Shown: piece after piece, positions 8,951-18,141 of the stretch | How the letters are laid out: every line of letters starts with the position of its first letter | How positions within the stretch are numbered: position 1 is the first letter of the stretch | Source of the DNA: Clostridiales bacterium CHKCI001 | Lineage (GTDB): Bacteria > Bacillota > Clostridia > Lachnospirales > Lachnospiraceae | Reading direction: 5' to 3' | DNA length: 64,000 bases | Assembly (NCBI GenBank): GCA_900045905.1 | Contig: FCNS01000038.1 | Coordinates: forward strand, 206,270 to 270,269 | The notes under the pieces: model-generated | Database searches by the model: none | What the model was told of the DNA's origin: nothing | What the model saw: only the letters and a program-made list of their open reading frames with translations | Made by a program: the position numbers and the translations under genes

Positions 8951-10234
8951 ATGGGTCGTTCAGAGCAATTATTTCGTCGGGCAGTAGAAAAAATTCCAGG
9001 AGGAGTGAATAGTCCAGTGCGAGCATTTTTGTCAGTGGGAGGAACTCCTCGTTTTATTGATCGTGCACAAGGACAGTATCTGTATGATGTCGATGGAAAA
9101 CAATATTTGGATTATATTGGTTCTTGGGGACCAATGATTTTAGGACATAACCATGAGGTTATAAAAGAAGCTGTCGTGAAAGCAGTGGAGAAAGGATTAA
9201 GTTTTGGGGCTGCCACAGAAGCAGAAGTGATTATGGCAGAAATGGTATGCGAGGCAGTTCCATTTGTGGAAATGATCCGTATGGTCAATTCTGGTACGGA
9301 AGCAGTTATGAGTGCTATTCGTGCTGCAAGAGGATTTACAGGCAGAAATAAAATTATTAAATTTGAAGGTTGCTATCATGGACATGCAGATTCCATGTTG
9401 GTGAAAGCTGGATCAGGTGTTATGACATCAGGGATTCCAAGTAGTTTAGGAGTTCCAAGTGGCTGTGCAGAAGATACGCTGACTGCTGTTTATAATGATT
9501 TAGAAACTGTGGAAGCATTGATGGAACAAAACAAGGGAGAAGTAGCCTGTATTATTGTGGAGCCAGTTGCTGCTAATATGGGGGTTGTTGTTCCAGATGT
9601 ATCCTTTTTGCAAGGATTGAGAAAAATTTGTGATGCAGAGGGTAGTCTTTTGATTTTTGATGAAGTGATTACAGGATTTCGTCTTCAACTAGATGGAGCA
9701 AGTGGATATTTTCAAGTAACCCCGGATTTAGTCACATATGGAAAGATTATCGGTGCAGGAATGCCAGTCGGTGCCTATGGAGGAAGAAAAGAGGTAATGA
9801 AAGTAATTTCTCCAGTTGGAAGTGTATATCAGGCTGGTACATTAAGTGGAAATCCTGTTGCAATGGCGGCAGGTCTGGCACAATTAACGATCTTAAAACA
9901 GCATCCTGAAATTTATGTTCAATTAAATGAAAAGGGAAAGAAATTGAGAGACGGTATTACAGCATTAATTCAAACTTATGACGTTCCGTGTCAAATCAAT
10001 GGAATTGGTTCTTTGGCATGTCTTTATTTTACAAAAGAAGCTGTAGTAGATTATGAAACAGCAAAAACCTCTGATGTAAAACGGTTTGGAGAGTATTTCC
10101 ATTTTATGCTGGATCGTGGAATCTATATTGGACCAAGTCAGTTTGAGGCCATGTTTTTGTCTTATGCACATACAGATGAAAACATCCAAACAACATTGGA
10201 CGGTATCGGACAATTTTTCAGCCAAACAAAATAA
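8951..10234 (+). CDS. hemL: Glutamate-1-semialdehyde 2,1-aminomutase
   Basis: This PLP enzyme isomerises glutamate-1-semialdehyde to 5-aminolevulinate, the step between HemA and HemB. The 427-residue sequence begins with the family pattern (PGGVNSPVRAF), contains EPVAANMGVV and FDEVITGFR, and has the PLP lysine in TYGKIIGAGMPVGA. AAAGGAG at 8938-8944 supports the ATG at 8951 rather than the TTG at 8933. It is the last biosynthetic gene of the operon. Confidence 0.95.
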   Translation: MGRSEQLFRRAVEKIPGGVNSPVRAFLSVGGTPRFIDRAQGQYLYDVDGKQYLDYIGSWGPMILGHNHEVIKEAVVKAVEKGLSFGAATEAEVIMAEMVCEAVPFVEMIRMVNSGTEAVMSAIRAARGFTGRNKIIKFEGCYHGHADSMLVKAGSGVMTSGIPSSLGVPSGCAEDTLTAVYNDLETVEALMEQNKGEVACIIVEPVAANMGVVVPDVSFLQGLRKICDAEGSLLIFDEVITGFRLQLDGASGYFQVTPDLVTYGKIIGAGMPVGAYGGRKEVMKVISPVGSVYQAGTLSGNPVAMAAGLAQLTILKQHPEIYVQLNEKGKKLRDGITALIQTYDVPCQINGIGSLACLYFTKEAVVDYETAKTSDVKRFGEYFHFMLDRGIYIGPSQFEAMFLSYAHTDENIQTTLDGIGQFFSQTK

Positions 10235-10332
10235 ATGGAAAGAAAAGAGTATCATATTTTGGAAGGACAGGAAATAAACTGGCAGTAAGAATGCTGCGGT
10301 GTAACGGCACTGCAAAGAAAAGAGGAAGTTAT

Positions 10333-10956
10333 TTGCAGTCTTGGATCATACAAATTATGGAAAGCTTTGGTTACATTGGAATGGGGATTTTAATTTTAGT
10401 AGAAAATATCTTTCCGCCCATTCCATCTGAACTCATTTTAACGTTTGGTGGATTTATGACAACCTATACGAATATGAGTGTAGTCGGGGTGATTGCAGCA
10501 GCTACTGTAGGTTCTGTGGTTGGGGCAGTTATGCTTTACTATATTGGCTTGTTGCTTCCGAGGGAGCGACTAGAACAGATTGTAAATGGAAAGATTGGAA
10601 AAGTCCTGCATTTAAAACAGGATAACATTCAAAAAGCAATGAATTGGTTCGATAAAAAAGGAAAAACAACCGTTTTTCTATGTCGCTGTGTGCCAATTGT
10701 AAGGAGTTTAATTTCCATTCCAGCAGGTATGGCAGAGATGAAATTAACCGATTTTTTGCTGCTTACAACACTGGGAAGTCTTTTATGGAATACGATACTT
10801 GTATCGGCTGGAGCGTGGGCAGGTACTTCTTGGATGAAAATCATACAGATTATGCATACATACTCTGAAATTACGTATGCAGTTCTGATTATTATAGTTT
10901 TATTTTTGGTATTTCGTTGGAAGTACAAAACAAGAAAAAGACGATTATCTTCATAA
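10333..10956 (+). CDS. DedA / SNARE-associated (VTT-domain) membrane protein
   Basis: The protein has the DedA pattern: a short first helix, ENIFPPIPSELIL near the N-terminus, a glycine-rich helix, and the motif FLCRCVPIVRSLISIPAGMAEM before further helices. DedA proteins are membrane proteins linked to lipid-carrier (undecaprenyl phosphate or phospholipid) flipping and proton-motive-force homeostasis. The longest frame opens with ATG at 10291 but has no ribosome site there; AGAGGAAG precedes a TTG at 10333 that gives the usual length of about 207 residues. The choice of start is uncertain. Confidence 0.85.
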   Translation: MQSWIIQIMESFGYIGMGILILVENIFPPIPSELILTFGGFMTTYTNMSVVGVIAAATVGSVVGAVMLYYIGLLLPRERLEQIVNGKIGKVLHLKQDNIQKAMNWFDKKGKTTVFLCRCVPIVRSLISIPAGMAEMKLTDFLLLTTLGSLLWNTILVSAGAWAGTSWMKIIQIMHTYSEITYAVLIIIVLFLVFRWKYKTRKRRLSS

Positions 10957-11010
10957 AAAAGTTTTATAAAACATTAATAGATGGAATGTTACAGATTAGG
11001 AGGAAGTGAC

Positions 11011-12207
11011 ATGGCAGTTGTCCGTTTGAAAAAAGGAGAAGGCCGTATGCTCAAAGCAGGCGGAGCGTGGATTTATGATAACGAAATTGATATAGTAACA
11101 GGAGAATTTGAAAATGGGGATCTGGTAACTGTAGAGGATTTTGATGGATATGGAATGGGAACTGGATTTATTAATCAGAACTCTAAAATTCGTGTGCGTA
11201 TGATGACAAGAAAAAAAGATCAGCCAGTAGATGAAGCGTTTTTAGCAATGCGCGTCAGAGATTGTATTCATTATCGGCTGCATACGATTGATATGAGAAG
11301 CTGTAGGTTAATTTTTGGAGAAGCAGATTTTCTGCCAGGCATTGTAGTGGATAAATTTAATGATGTATTAGTTGTACAGTCATTGGCATTGGGAATGGAT
11401 CGAATGAAAATGACAATTATTGAACAATGCAAAAAACAACTAAAAGAATTGGGAATGCCAATTCGAGGTGTATATGAGAGAAGTGATGCGAAAGTTCGGA
11501 CACAAGAAGGAATGGAGCGGGTCAAAGGATTTATTGGGGAACCGTTTGATACAAAAGTTTTAATTGAAGAAAATGGGGTGAAGTACATTGTTGATGTAGA
11601 AGAAGGACAAAAAACGGGCTTCTTTTTGGATCAAAAAAATAACCGTGCAGCAATTCAAAAACTTTGTAAAAATGCAGCAGTCTTAGATTGCTTTACCCAT
11701 ACCGGTTCGTTTGGATTAAATGCAGGAATTGCTGGAGCTCGTTCAGTACTTGGCGTGGATGCTTCGGAACTGGCAGTGGAGCAGGCAAGAGAAAATGCAA
11801 AACTGAATCATCTGGAAGATCGGGTTCAATTCCAATGTGCCGATGTATTTGATTTGCTGCCAAAACTGGAAAAGCAAGGCAAACGGTTTGATGTTGTGAT
11901 ACTCGATCCGCCAGCCTTTACCAAATCCAGAAGTTCCGTGAAAAATGCAGTGAAGGGATACCGAGAAATTAATATGCGAGGTTTAAAACTTGTAAAAGAT
12001 GGAGGATATCTGGCAACTTGTTCTTGTTCCCATTTTATGACACCAGATTTATTTGCGAAAACAATTCAAGAAGCTGCAAAGGCAGCCAAAAAACGTCTGC
12101 GTCAAGTAGAATATCGAACACAGGCAGCCGATCATCCAATTTTATGGGCAGCCGATGAATCCTATTATTTAAAATTCTATATCTTCCAGGTATGTGAAGA
12201 AAAATAA
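11011..12207 (+). CDS. rlmI: Class I SAM-dependent rRNA methyltransferase (RlmI-like)
   Basis: Residues about 1-75 form a PUA-type RNA-binding domain, and the rest is a Rossmann methyltransferase with DCFTHTGSFGLNAG (SAM site) and the LDPPAFTKS catalytic-loop motif. Such proteins methylate C5 of a cytosine in 23S rRNA. The product is 398 residues. AGGAGG before the ATG at 11011 rules out the upstream in-frame ATG at 10981. The exact target nucleotide is not certain from sequence. Confidence 0.88.
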   Translation: MAVVRLKKGEGRMLKAGGAWIYDNEIDIVTGEFENGDLVTVEDFDGYGMGTGFINQNSKIRVRMMTRKKDQPVDEAFLAMRVRDCIHYRLHTIDMRSCRLIFGEADFLPGIVVDKFNDVLVVQSLALGMDRMKMTIIEQCKKQLKELGMPIRGVYERSDAKVRTQEGMERVKGFIGEPFDTKVLIEENGVKYIVDVEEGQKTGFFLDQKNNRAAIQKLCKNAAVLDCFTHTGSFGLNAGIAGARSVLGVDASELAVEQARENAKLNHLEDRVQFQCADVFDLLPKLEKQGKRFDVVILDPPAFTKSRSSVKNAVKGYREINMRGLKLVKDGGYLATCSCSHFMTPDLFAKTIQEAAKAAKKRLRQVEYRTQAADHPILWAADESYYLKFYIFQVCEEK

Positions 12208-12241
12208 TATATAAAAGAACTTGTTTTTGATTCTAATTGAG

Positions 12242-12288
12242 AAGTCCCTTTTATTCGATTATTTTTAATTGAATAAAAGGGACTTTTG
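12242..12288. terminator. Bidirectional terminator between convergent genes
   Basis: A 15-bp stem, AAGTCCCTTTTATTC with its complement (12242-12256 and 12271-12285), is followed by T residues and lies between the methyltransferase gene and the convergent transporter gene. Confidence 0.85.
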
Positions 12289-12309
12289 AACGTTTTACTG
12301 AATCGGTTT

Positions 12310-13176
12310 TTAGGTGTGAGCCACTTTACGGTTGTTATATAAGAACATAATAACAGCGGTTGCGCAGATAAGGAAGTACCCAAGGATACTATATGCATCT
12401 GGAATCTGTTGAAATAAGATAAATCCAAGAAATGCAGAAAAAATTACCTGAGAATAATCGTAGACAGATATTTCTTTGGATGGTGCATAACAATATGCAG
12501 CTGTAATAGAAAACTGTCCTCCAGATGCCGCCAAACCAGCTAAAAGCAAGTAACCGAGCTGCCAAGGTTCCATTGGATGATATTGGAAAATTAAGTATGG
12601 GAGTGTGACAAGACAGGAAAACATAGAGAAGAAAAAGACAATAAATGCTCCTTTTTCTCCACGCTGTCCAAGGTGGCGTACCGCAGTATAGGCTGCTCCA
12701 GCTCCCATTCCTCCTAAAAATCCAATGATAGACGGAACGAGTTCCATATTGGAAAAGGTTGGTTTAATAATAAATAAACTTCCGATAAATGCCATAATGA
12801 CACCGCCAACTTGAATCGGAGTACATTTTTCTTTTAAAAAGAAATAAGAAAACACAATTGCAAAAAATGGAGACATCTTATTTAACATGGATGCATCCGA
12901 AAGAACGAGATGATCCACTGCATAAAAATTACAAAGAATACCAATCGTACCGCAAATAGAGCGGATTAATAGAAATTTTAAATTACCCTTTTGCCAATGC
13001 ATAGGGGCATGATCCTTTTTTAAGAGAAGAAAGGCAAAGATAGCCGCAATAAAGTTACGGAAGAAACTTTTTTGAATCGATGGTAGATCTCCTGAGAGAC
13101 GTACAAACGTATTCATAAGTGCAAAGCAAAATGCGGACATTAAAATACATAAGATGCCCTTTGTTTTTTGATTCAT
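12310..13176 (-). CDS. DMT-superfamily (EamA) transporter
   Basis: The 288-residue protein has about ten membrane helices arranged as two EamA repeats, each beginning with a short helix pair (for example SAFCFALMNTFVRL). Members export or import small metabolites; the substrate cannot be told. GAGGTG lies 9 bases before the ATG at 13176; an in-frame GTG at 13188 overlaps that site and is unlikely. It follows the radical SAM gene by about 30 bases on the same strand, so the two may be cotranscribed. Confidence 0.85.
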   Translation of the reverse strand: MNQKTKGILCILMSAFCFALMNTFVRLSGDLPSIQKSFFRNFIAAIFAFLLLKKDHAPMHWQKGNLKFLLIRSICGTIGILCNFYAVDHLVLSDASMLNKMSPFFAIVFSYFFLKEKCTPIQVGGVIMAFIGSLFIIKPTFSNMELVPSIIGFLGGMGAGAAYTAVRHLGQRGEKGAFIVFFFSMFSCLVTLPYLIFQYHPMEPWQLGYLLLAGLAASGGQFSITAAYCYAPSKEISVYDYSQVIFSAFLGFILFQQIPDAYSILGYFLICATAVIMFLYNNRKVAHT

Positions 13177-13206
13177 AGTAATATTCACCTCATAAGTTAT
13201 TTTTTG

Positions 13207-14109
13207 TTAGATACCCTCATAATCAAAGGATGGAATAAAACTTTCGTCTGCGGTTTCACCTTCTTGAATAAATCCATTTTCAATCCCTAGCTCAATTGCA
13301 TAGTCTACCACCTCTTCATATTCTTTGTTTGTGACTTTTCGGTTTAATTCAGGATATAAAATTTGAACCGCTGGCATTGGAGTATACTGGTTCATAATGC
13401 TGATGTAAATATGATCTTTAAATGTTTGATATAAGTATTGAATCACAGCTTTAGAATCTTGGGTGCAGCCAGGTAAAACCAAATGACGAACGATCATGCC
13501 TTTTTGCAGCATTCCATTCGCATCAAAAACAGGATCTCCAACTTGTCGATACATCTCTTGCAATGCACAAGAAGCAACAGAAAAATAATCATTTGCAAAT
13601 GAATATTTTTGAGAAATGGTGGAATTGTTATATTTTAGATCAGGAAGATAAATATCCACAATACCGTCTAATAATTGTAGGGTTTCCAGCGTTTCATATC
13701 CACTTGTGTTGTATACAATTGGAAGATGAAGACCTTGTGAGCGAGCTTGTTGTATTCCGTCAATAATTAAAGGAACGAAATGGGTCGGTGTAACAAGGTT
13801 AATGTTGTTCGCTCCTTTTTGTTGAAGTTCTAATAAAATCTGAACAAAACGTTTTTGAGAAATTTCTTTTCCGACACTGCCATCTGCGATGGAGTGGTTT
13901 TGACAAAAAACACAACGAAGTGTGCAACCAGAAAAGAAAATGGTGCCAGATCCCTGCTTTCCTGAAATGCATGGCTCTTCCCAGAAGTGAAGGGCTGCTC
14001 TAGCCAGTCTTAAATGATTTGTCTCATGGCAAATGCCTGTTAGAGAATGTCTGTTATTTCGGTTTGCATGACAATTGCGGGGACAAAGGGTACAAGAACT
14101 CCAATCCAT
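13207..14109 (-). CDS. Radical SAM protein, PflA/PflX-like
   Basis: The iron-sulfur motif Cx3Cx2C is at residues 62-69 (CTLRCVFC), and an extra N-terminal Cys/His cluster (CTLCPRNCH, then GICHE) precedes it. This layout matches the COG1313-type putative pyruvate-formate-lyase-activating proteins, not the classical PflA. It probably makes a 5'-deoxyadenosyl radical for activating a glycyl-radical or other enzyme, but no target gene is nearby. AAGGAG lies just before the ATG at 14109. Confidence 0.85.
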   Translation of the reverse strand: MDWSSCTLCPRNCHANRNNRHSLTGICHETNHLRLARAALHFWEEPCISGKQGSGTIFFSGCTLRCVFCQNHSIADGSVGKEISQKRFVQILLELQQKGANNINLVTPTHFVPLIIDGIQQARSQGLHLPIVYNTSGYETLETLQLLDGIVDIYLPDLKYNNSTISQKYSFANDYFSVASCALQEMYRQVGDPVFDANGMLQKGMIVRHLVLPGCTQDSKAVIQYLYQTFKDHIYISIMNQYTPMPAVQILYPELNRKVTNKEYEEVVDYAIELGIENGFIQEGETADESFIPSFDYEGI

Positions 14110-14187
14110 AAAACTCCTTCTTTCTGAAAAATAATCTGTTTTCTAACGTATCATAGCACAAACCATACAAAATATGCAACCGATCTA

Positions 14188-14216
14188 TTGACATTGCAGT
14201 AGGAAGGGGGTAGAAT
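14188..14216 (+). promoter_or_regulatory. Promoter of the mgtE transcript
   Basis: TTGACA (14188-14193) and TAGAAT (14211-14216) are separated by 17 bases; transcription would begin near 14223, at the edge of the riboswitch. Confidence 0.8.
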
Positions 14217-14223
14217 AAATACG

Positions 14224-14386
14224 AAACTAAAATTTGGTAGGTGAGGCTACCGCAGGGATATGGGTTGCTGCCGCGAAGTAGTGGAGACACTATAAGAAGG
14301 TTAGCAGGAAGTGTCGTTTAAGGCATTTTCTAATGCAATTTCACGCCCTGTGATGCTAAAGCTTGAACAAATGTGAGGAATATGAC
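14224..14386 (+). promoter_or_regulatory. M-box (ykoK) magnesium riboswitch aptamer
   Basis: The leader contains the hallmark M-box pieces in order: GGTAGGTGAGGCTACC, then GGGTTGCTGCC, then TAATGCAATTTCACG and GATGCTAAAGCTTGAAC. M-box RNAs bind Mg and shut off Mg transporter genes when Mg is plentiful. The segment 14354-14367 can pair with 14393-14407, which overlaps the 5' arm of the following terminator, giving a clear antiterminator/terminator switch. Two mgtE genes follow. Confidence 0.93.
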
Positions 14387-14418
14387 CGCGCCGAGTTTAA
14401 GCTTTGGCGCGTATTTTT
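14387..14418 (+). terminator. Riboswitch-controlled terminator before mgtE
   Basis: CGCGCC (14387-14392) pairs with GGCGCG (14406-14411), followed by TATTTTT. It is the expression platform of the M-box. Confidence 0.85.
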
Positions 14419-14493
14419 ATGGCAAAAAGTGAGGTGAGAATATGGATGATGGCCATGGGAGTCAAAAAAGAATAAATCATTGGAGGTATGCAA

Positions 14494-15831
14494 ATGAAAA
14501 GGAAAATGAAATTGCTGCTGGAACAAAAACGTTACAACGAACTCTGGGCATTACTCAAGGAGATGAATTCTGCGGATATTGCAGAAGCATTTGCAGAAAT
14601 CGACGAAACTCAGATGATTGTTGCATATCGGCTTTTAAACAAGGACAAGGCGATCGACGTATTCACCGATTTGGAGCCAGATCAGCAGGAAGATTTAATT
14701 AATGCATTAAGTGATCAGGAATTGTATGAAGTAACAAGTAACCTTTTAATGGATGATGCGGCTGACTTAATTGAAGAAATGCCAGCTACAGTTGTGAAGC
14801 GTATTTTAAAACATACACCTGCAGAAAAAAGAAAAATTATTAATCAACTTTTGAATTATCCAGAGGATAGTGCAGGAAGTGTTATGACAGTAGAATTTGT
14901 AGACTTAAAAGCAAATATGACAGTGGAGCAGGCATTTCAGCGTATCCGCAGTACGGGTGTAAATAAAGAAACAATTTATACTTGTTATGTATTAAACGAG
15001 GGAAGAGTTCTGGAAGGAATTATTTCAGTAAGAGAATTATTATTTGAAGACAGGAACACAAAGATTAATGAGATTATGGAAACGAATATGATTACGGTTC
15101 ATACTCATGATGATCAGGAAGAAGTTGTAAAACTGTTGGATAAATATGAATTGATGGCTCTTCCAGTTTTAGATAATGAGAATCGACTAGTAGGAATTAT
15201 TACAATTGATGATGCAATTGATGTAATTCATGATGAAGATACAGAAGATTTTGAGCGTATGGCAGCAATGGCTCCAGCGGAAGATACCTATTTTCGTACG
15301 ACTGTATGGGAACATGCAAAAAATCGTATTTTGTGGCTGCTTGTGCTGATGTTTTCTTCCATCATTACAGGAGTAATTATTAATAAGTATGAAGCTGCGT
15401 TTCAGGCTATTCCGCTTTTAGTTTCTTTTTTCCCAATGCTTATGGATACAGGAGGAAACTGTGGTTCACAGGCTTCTACATTAATTATTCGAGGAATGGC
15501 AGTGGATGAAATTCATCCAAGAGATATTCTGAAAGCAATGTGGAAAGAGGCACGTATCTCAATTATAGTAGGAACGATATTAGCGTTTGTAAATGGAGTC
15601 CGAATTCTAATCCAATACCGAAATCCTGGAATTGCAATTGTAATCGCACTTTCCATAATAGCGACGGTGCTTATATCTAAATTATTGGGTTGTTGTTTAC
15701 CAATATTAGCCAAGAAGCTAAAAATGGATCCAGCCATTATGGCAGCACCGCTCATTACAACGATCGTAGATACATGTTCCGTATTAATCTATTTTAATAT
15801 TGCAGTCAAGATTTTGGGATTAGCAATTTAA
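14494..15831 (+). CDS. mgtE: Magnesium transporter MgtE (first copy)
   Basis: The 445-residue protein has the three MgtE parts: an N-terminal helical domain rich in acidic DDAADL-type repeats (about 1-125), two CBS domains (about 130-250) that sense Mg, and a five-helix membrane domain (about 280-445) with the pore motif GGNCGSQAS. It takes up Mg at the membrane and closes when internal Mg is high. GGAGG at 14482-14486 fits the ATG at 14494 better than the one at 14488. A near-identical paralogue follows after about 45 bases. Confidence 0.95.
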   Translation: MKRKMKLLLEQKRYNELWALLKEMNSADIAEAFAEIDETQMIVAYRLLNKDKAIDVFTDLEPDQQEDLINALSDQELYEVTSNLLMDDAADLIEEMPATVVKRILKHTPAEKRKIINQLLNYPEDSAGSVMTVEFVDLKANMTVEQAFQRIRSTGVNKETIYTCYVLNEGRVLEGIISVRELLFEDRNTKINEIMETNMITVHTHDDQEEVVKLLDKYELMALPVLDNENRLVGIITIDDAIDVIHDEDTEDFERMAAMAPAEDTYFRTTVWEHAKNRILWLLVLMFSSIITGVIINKYEAAFQAIPLLVSFFPMLMDTGGNCGSQASTLIIRGMAVDEIHPRDILKAMWKEARISIIVGTILAFVNGVRILIQYRNPGIAIVIALSIIATVLISKLLGCCLPILAKKLKMDPAIMAAPLITTIVDTCSVLIYFNIAVKILGLAI

Positions 15832-15876
15832 TATGTTTAAAAACATGGATTAGAGGAAGTCGGGAGGAACATTGAA

Positions 15877-17226
15877 ATGAAAGAATATTTCAGAGAAAAA
15901 ATGTTAGAATTGCTGCGCAGTCAGCAGTATAAAAGATTACATGATTTACTTCAAGAAATGAATACTGCGGATATTGCAGAAATTTTTCAAAGTCTGGATG
16001 ATACAGATATGATTATTGCATATCGGTTATTAAATAAAGATGATGCAGTGGAAGTGTTTGCAGATTTGGAAAATGAAGATCAGGAAAAGTTAATCAATGC
16101 ATTGACAGATAAAGAACTTTATGAAGTAACAAGCAGTCTTCTGGCAGATGATGCTGCGGATTTAATTGAAGAAATGCCTTCAAATGTAGTGAAACGTGTT
16201 TTAAGAAATACCGATTCAAAGAAACGTGCGATTATTAATCAGCTTTTAAATTATCCAGAAGATTCGGCTGGAAGTTATATGACGGTAGAATTTGTAGATT
16301 TAAAAGCTAATATGACCGTTCGGGATGCATTTACCAGAATACGGAAAATTGGTTTCGATACAGAGACGGTTTATACGTGTTATGTATTAAGCTCGGAACG
16401 TGTTCTGGAGGGAATTGTGACATTAAAGGAATTGCTGTTAGCAGATTATGACACAAAACTCCGTGATATGATGGAAACAAATTTAATCACGGTGCATACA
16501 CACGATGATATTGAATTTGTTGCGAAGCAAACAGAGAAGTATGGACTAATTACAATGCCAGTTGTAGATGGGGAAGAACGTCTTGTAGGAATCATTACAA
16601 TTGATGATGTACTGGAAGTAATTCAAGATGAGACAACAGAAGACTTTGAGTTAATGAACGCATTGGCGCCAGCAGAAGATACGTATTTCCGTACAACCGT
16701 ATGGGAACATTCTAAGAATCGTATTATATGGTTGCTTGTACTGATGTTATCCTCTGCAATTACAGGAACGATTATTACAAATTATGAGATGGCATTTGAA
16801 GCGATTCCAGCATTAGTAGGATTTATCCCAATGTTAATGAATACAGGGGGAAACTGTGGCTCACAATCTTCCACCTTGGTGATAAGAGGTATGGCAGTAG
16901 ATGAAATTCATTTAAGAGACTTTTTTAAAGTGCTTTGGAAAGAAATAAGGATTTCTGTTTTGGTAGGTTTGGTGTTATGTGTGTTAAATATGGTTCGGAT
17001 TATGATACAGTATCATGATTTTTCCATTGCACTTGTAGTAAGTATGACATTATTTGTAATTGTAATGATTTCTCAAATGCTTGGATGCTGTTTGCCAATG
17101 TTAGCTAGCCGATTGAAAATGGACCCAGCGATTATGGCAGCTCCATTGATAACAACAGTTGTAGATACATGTTCTGTACTTGTATATTTTAGTATTGCAG
17201 TTCGAGTTTTAAATATTGGACCGTAA
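15877..17226 (+). CDS. mgtE: Magnesium transporter MgtE (second copy)
   Basis: This 449-residue protein is a full paralogue of the upstream gene, alike along its whole length: N-domain, CBS pair, and membrane domain with GGNCGSQSS and MDPAIMAAPLITT. It lies in the same transcript under the same M-box, with its own site AGTCGGGAGGA before the ATG. It is a tandem duplication with diverged sequence; whether the copies form mixed dimers or carry different metals is unknown. No terminator is clear before the next promoter. Confidence 0.95.
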   Translation: MKEYFREKMLELLRSQQYKRLHDLLQEMNTADIAEIFQSLDDTDMIIAYRLLNKDDAVEVFADLENEDQEKLINALTDKELYEVTSSLLADDAADLIEEMPSNVVKRVLRNTDSKKRAIINQLLNYPEDSAGSYMTVEFVDLKANMTVRDAFTRIRKIGFDTETVYTCYVLSSERVLEGIVTLKELLLADYDTKLRDMMETNLITVHTHDDIEFVAKQTEKYGLITMPVVDGEERLVGIITIDDVLEVIQDETTEDFELMNALAPAEDTYFRTTVWEHSKNRIIWLLVLMLSSAITGTIITNYEMAFEAIPALVGFIPMLMNTGGNCGSQSSTLVIRGMAVDEIHLRDFFKVLWKEIRISVLVGLVLCVLNMVRIMIQYHDFSIALVVSMTLFVIVMISQMLGCCLPMLASRLKMDPAIMAAPLITTVVDTCSVLVYFSIAVRVLNIGP

Positions 17227-17276
17227 GGTGAATTTTATAACTTTTAATTCTATGTTATATATGATGAAAAAATTTC

Positions 17277-17305
17277 TTGACAAGAAAAAAGGGGTATGGT
17301 ATTCT
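17277..17305 (+). promoter_or_regulatory. Promoter of mntP
   Basis: TTGACA (17277-17282) and TATTCT (17300-17305) are separated by 17 bases, just upstream of the Mn riboswitch. Confidence 0.75.
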
Positions 17306-17311
17306 GTTAGA

Positions 17312-17420
17312 AACTCTGTGAGGGAGTAGTTTGCAGGTACTAATAGTGTCTGTGGCAATATCAACATAATGGTGTAAATCTGGTATTGTCTAAGCGAAAT
17401 ATTTTCGTATAAAACGAGAC
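17312..17420 (+). promoter_or_regulatory. yybP-ykoY manganese riboswitch aptamer
   Basis: The leader has the two conserved yybP-ykoY ends: GAGGGAGTAG near 17320-17330 and the closing CGAGACTC near 17415-17422, with two internal arms. These RNAs bind Mn and switch on Mn efflux or homeostasis genes. The next gene is mntP, a known partner. Part of the 3' strand overlaps the stem of the downstream terminator, which suits a transcription-on switch. Confidence 0.88.
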
Positions 17421-17456
17421 TCATGGACAGCTTTGTCTGTCCATGGGTCTTTTTTG
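17417..17456 (+). terminator. Riboswitch-controlled terminator before mntP
   Basis: CATGGACAG (17422-17430) pairs with CTGTCCATG (17437-17445), extended by AGAC/GTCT, and is followed by six T residues. Confidence 0.88.
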
Positions 17457-17492
17457 TTAATAAGATACCATATAGAAAAGGAGAAAAGAAAA

Positions 17493-18062
17493 ATGAGATT
17501 ATGGGAACTTTTTATGATTGCAGTAGGATTATCTATGGATGCATTTGCTGTTTCTGTCTGTAAGGGGCTTTGTGTGAAAAAGGCAGATGGAAGGCATATG
17601 CTAATTGTAGGAGGATATTTTGGCGGTTTTCAGGCGTTAATGCCATTGATTGGGTATTTACTCGGAATACAGTTTCAGACATTAATTCAAGAGGTGGATC
17701 ATTGGATTGCATTTGTATTACTTGGGTTAATTGGTCTGAATATGGTAAAAGAATCTAGAGAGCAGGAAAACGAAGATGTCTGTCAGACAAATCCATTCTC
17801 ATGGAAATCCATGCTGCCGCTTGCAGTTGCAACGAGTATTGATGCGCTTGCAGTTGGAATTACATTTGCGTTTTTAAATGTTTCCATTATACCTGCAATA
17901 CTTTTGATTGGAATTACGACATTTATATTGTCTGGTGTTGGAATTCGTGTTGGAAATATATTTGGTGTGAAATATAAAGCGAGAGCAGAGTTAGCTGGAG
18001 GGATTATTCTTATTTTAATGGGGTTAAAAATCCTTTTGGAACATCTTGGGGTTTTACTATAA
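17493..18062 (+). CDS. mntP: Manganese efflux pump MntP
   Basis: The 189-residue, six-helix protein has the two related MntP motifs [10 protein letters not shown] and [10 protein letters not shown], one in each half, whose Asp residues are needed for Mn export. An upstream in-frame start at 17433 lies inside the terminator; GAAAAGGAGAAAAG before the ATG at 17493 gives the normal length. The upstream Mn riboswitch confirms the role. Confidence 0.95.
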   Translation: MRLWELFMIAVGLSMDAFAVSVCKGLCVKKADGRHMLIVGGYFGGFQALMPLIGYLLGIQFQTLIQEVDHWIAFVLLGLIGLNMVKESREQENEDVCQTNPFSWKSMLPLAVATSIDALAVGITFAFLNVSIIPAILLIGITTFILSGVGIRVGNIFGVKYKARAELAGGIILILMGLKILLEHLGVLL

Positions 18063-18069
18063 AAATGTC

Positions 18070-18100
18070 GTCAATGTAAAGCACGAAAACATCGACTTTT
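18070..18100 (+). terminator. Probable weak terminator after mntP
   Basis: GTCAATGT (18070-18077) pairs with ACATCGAC (18089-18096) with one mismatch, followed by TTTTA. Confidence 0.4.
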
Positions 18101-18141
18101 ATATGAAAGTTTGTTATGATAAATAAGAAGGAGGAAAAATT

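Noticed and set aside
17433..17492. Longer N-terminus for mntP
   Set aside because: It would begin inside the riboswitch terminator; the strong ribosome site and family length support 17493.
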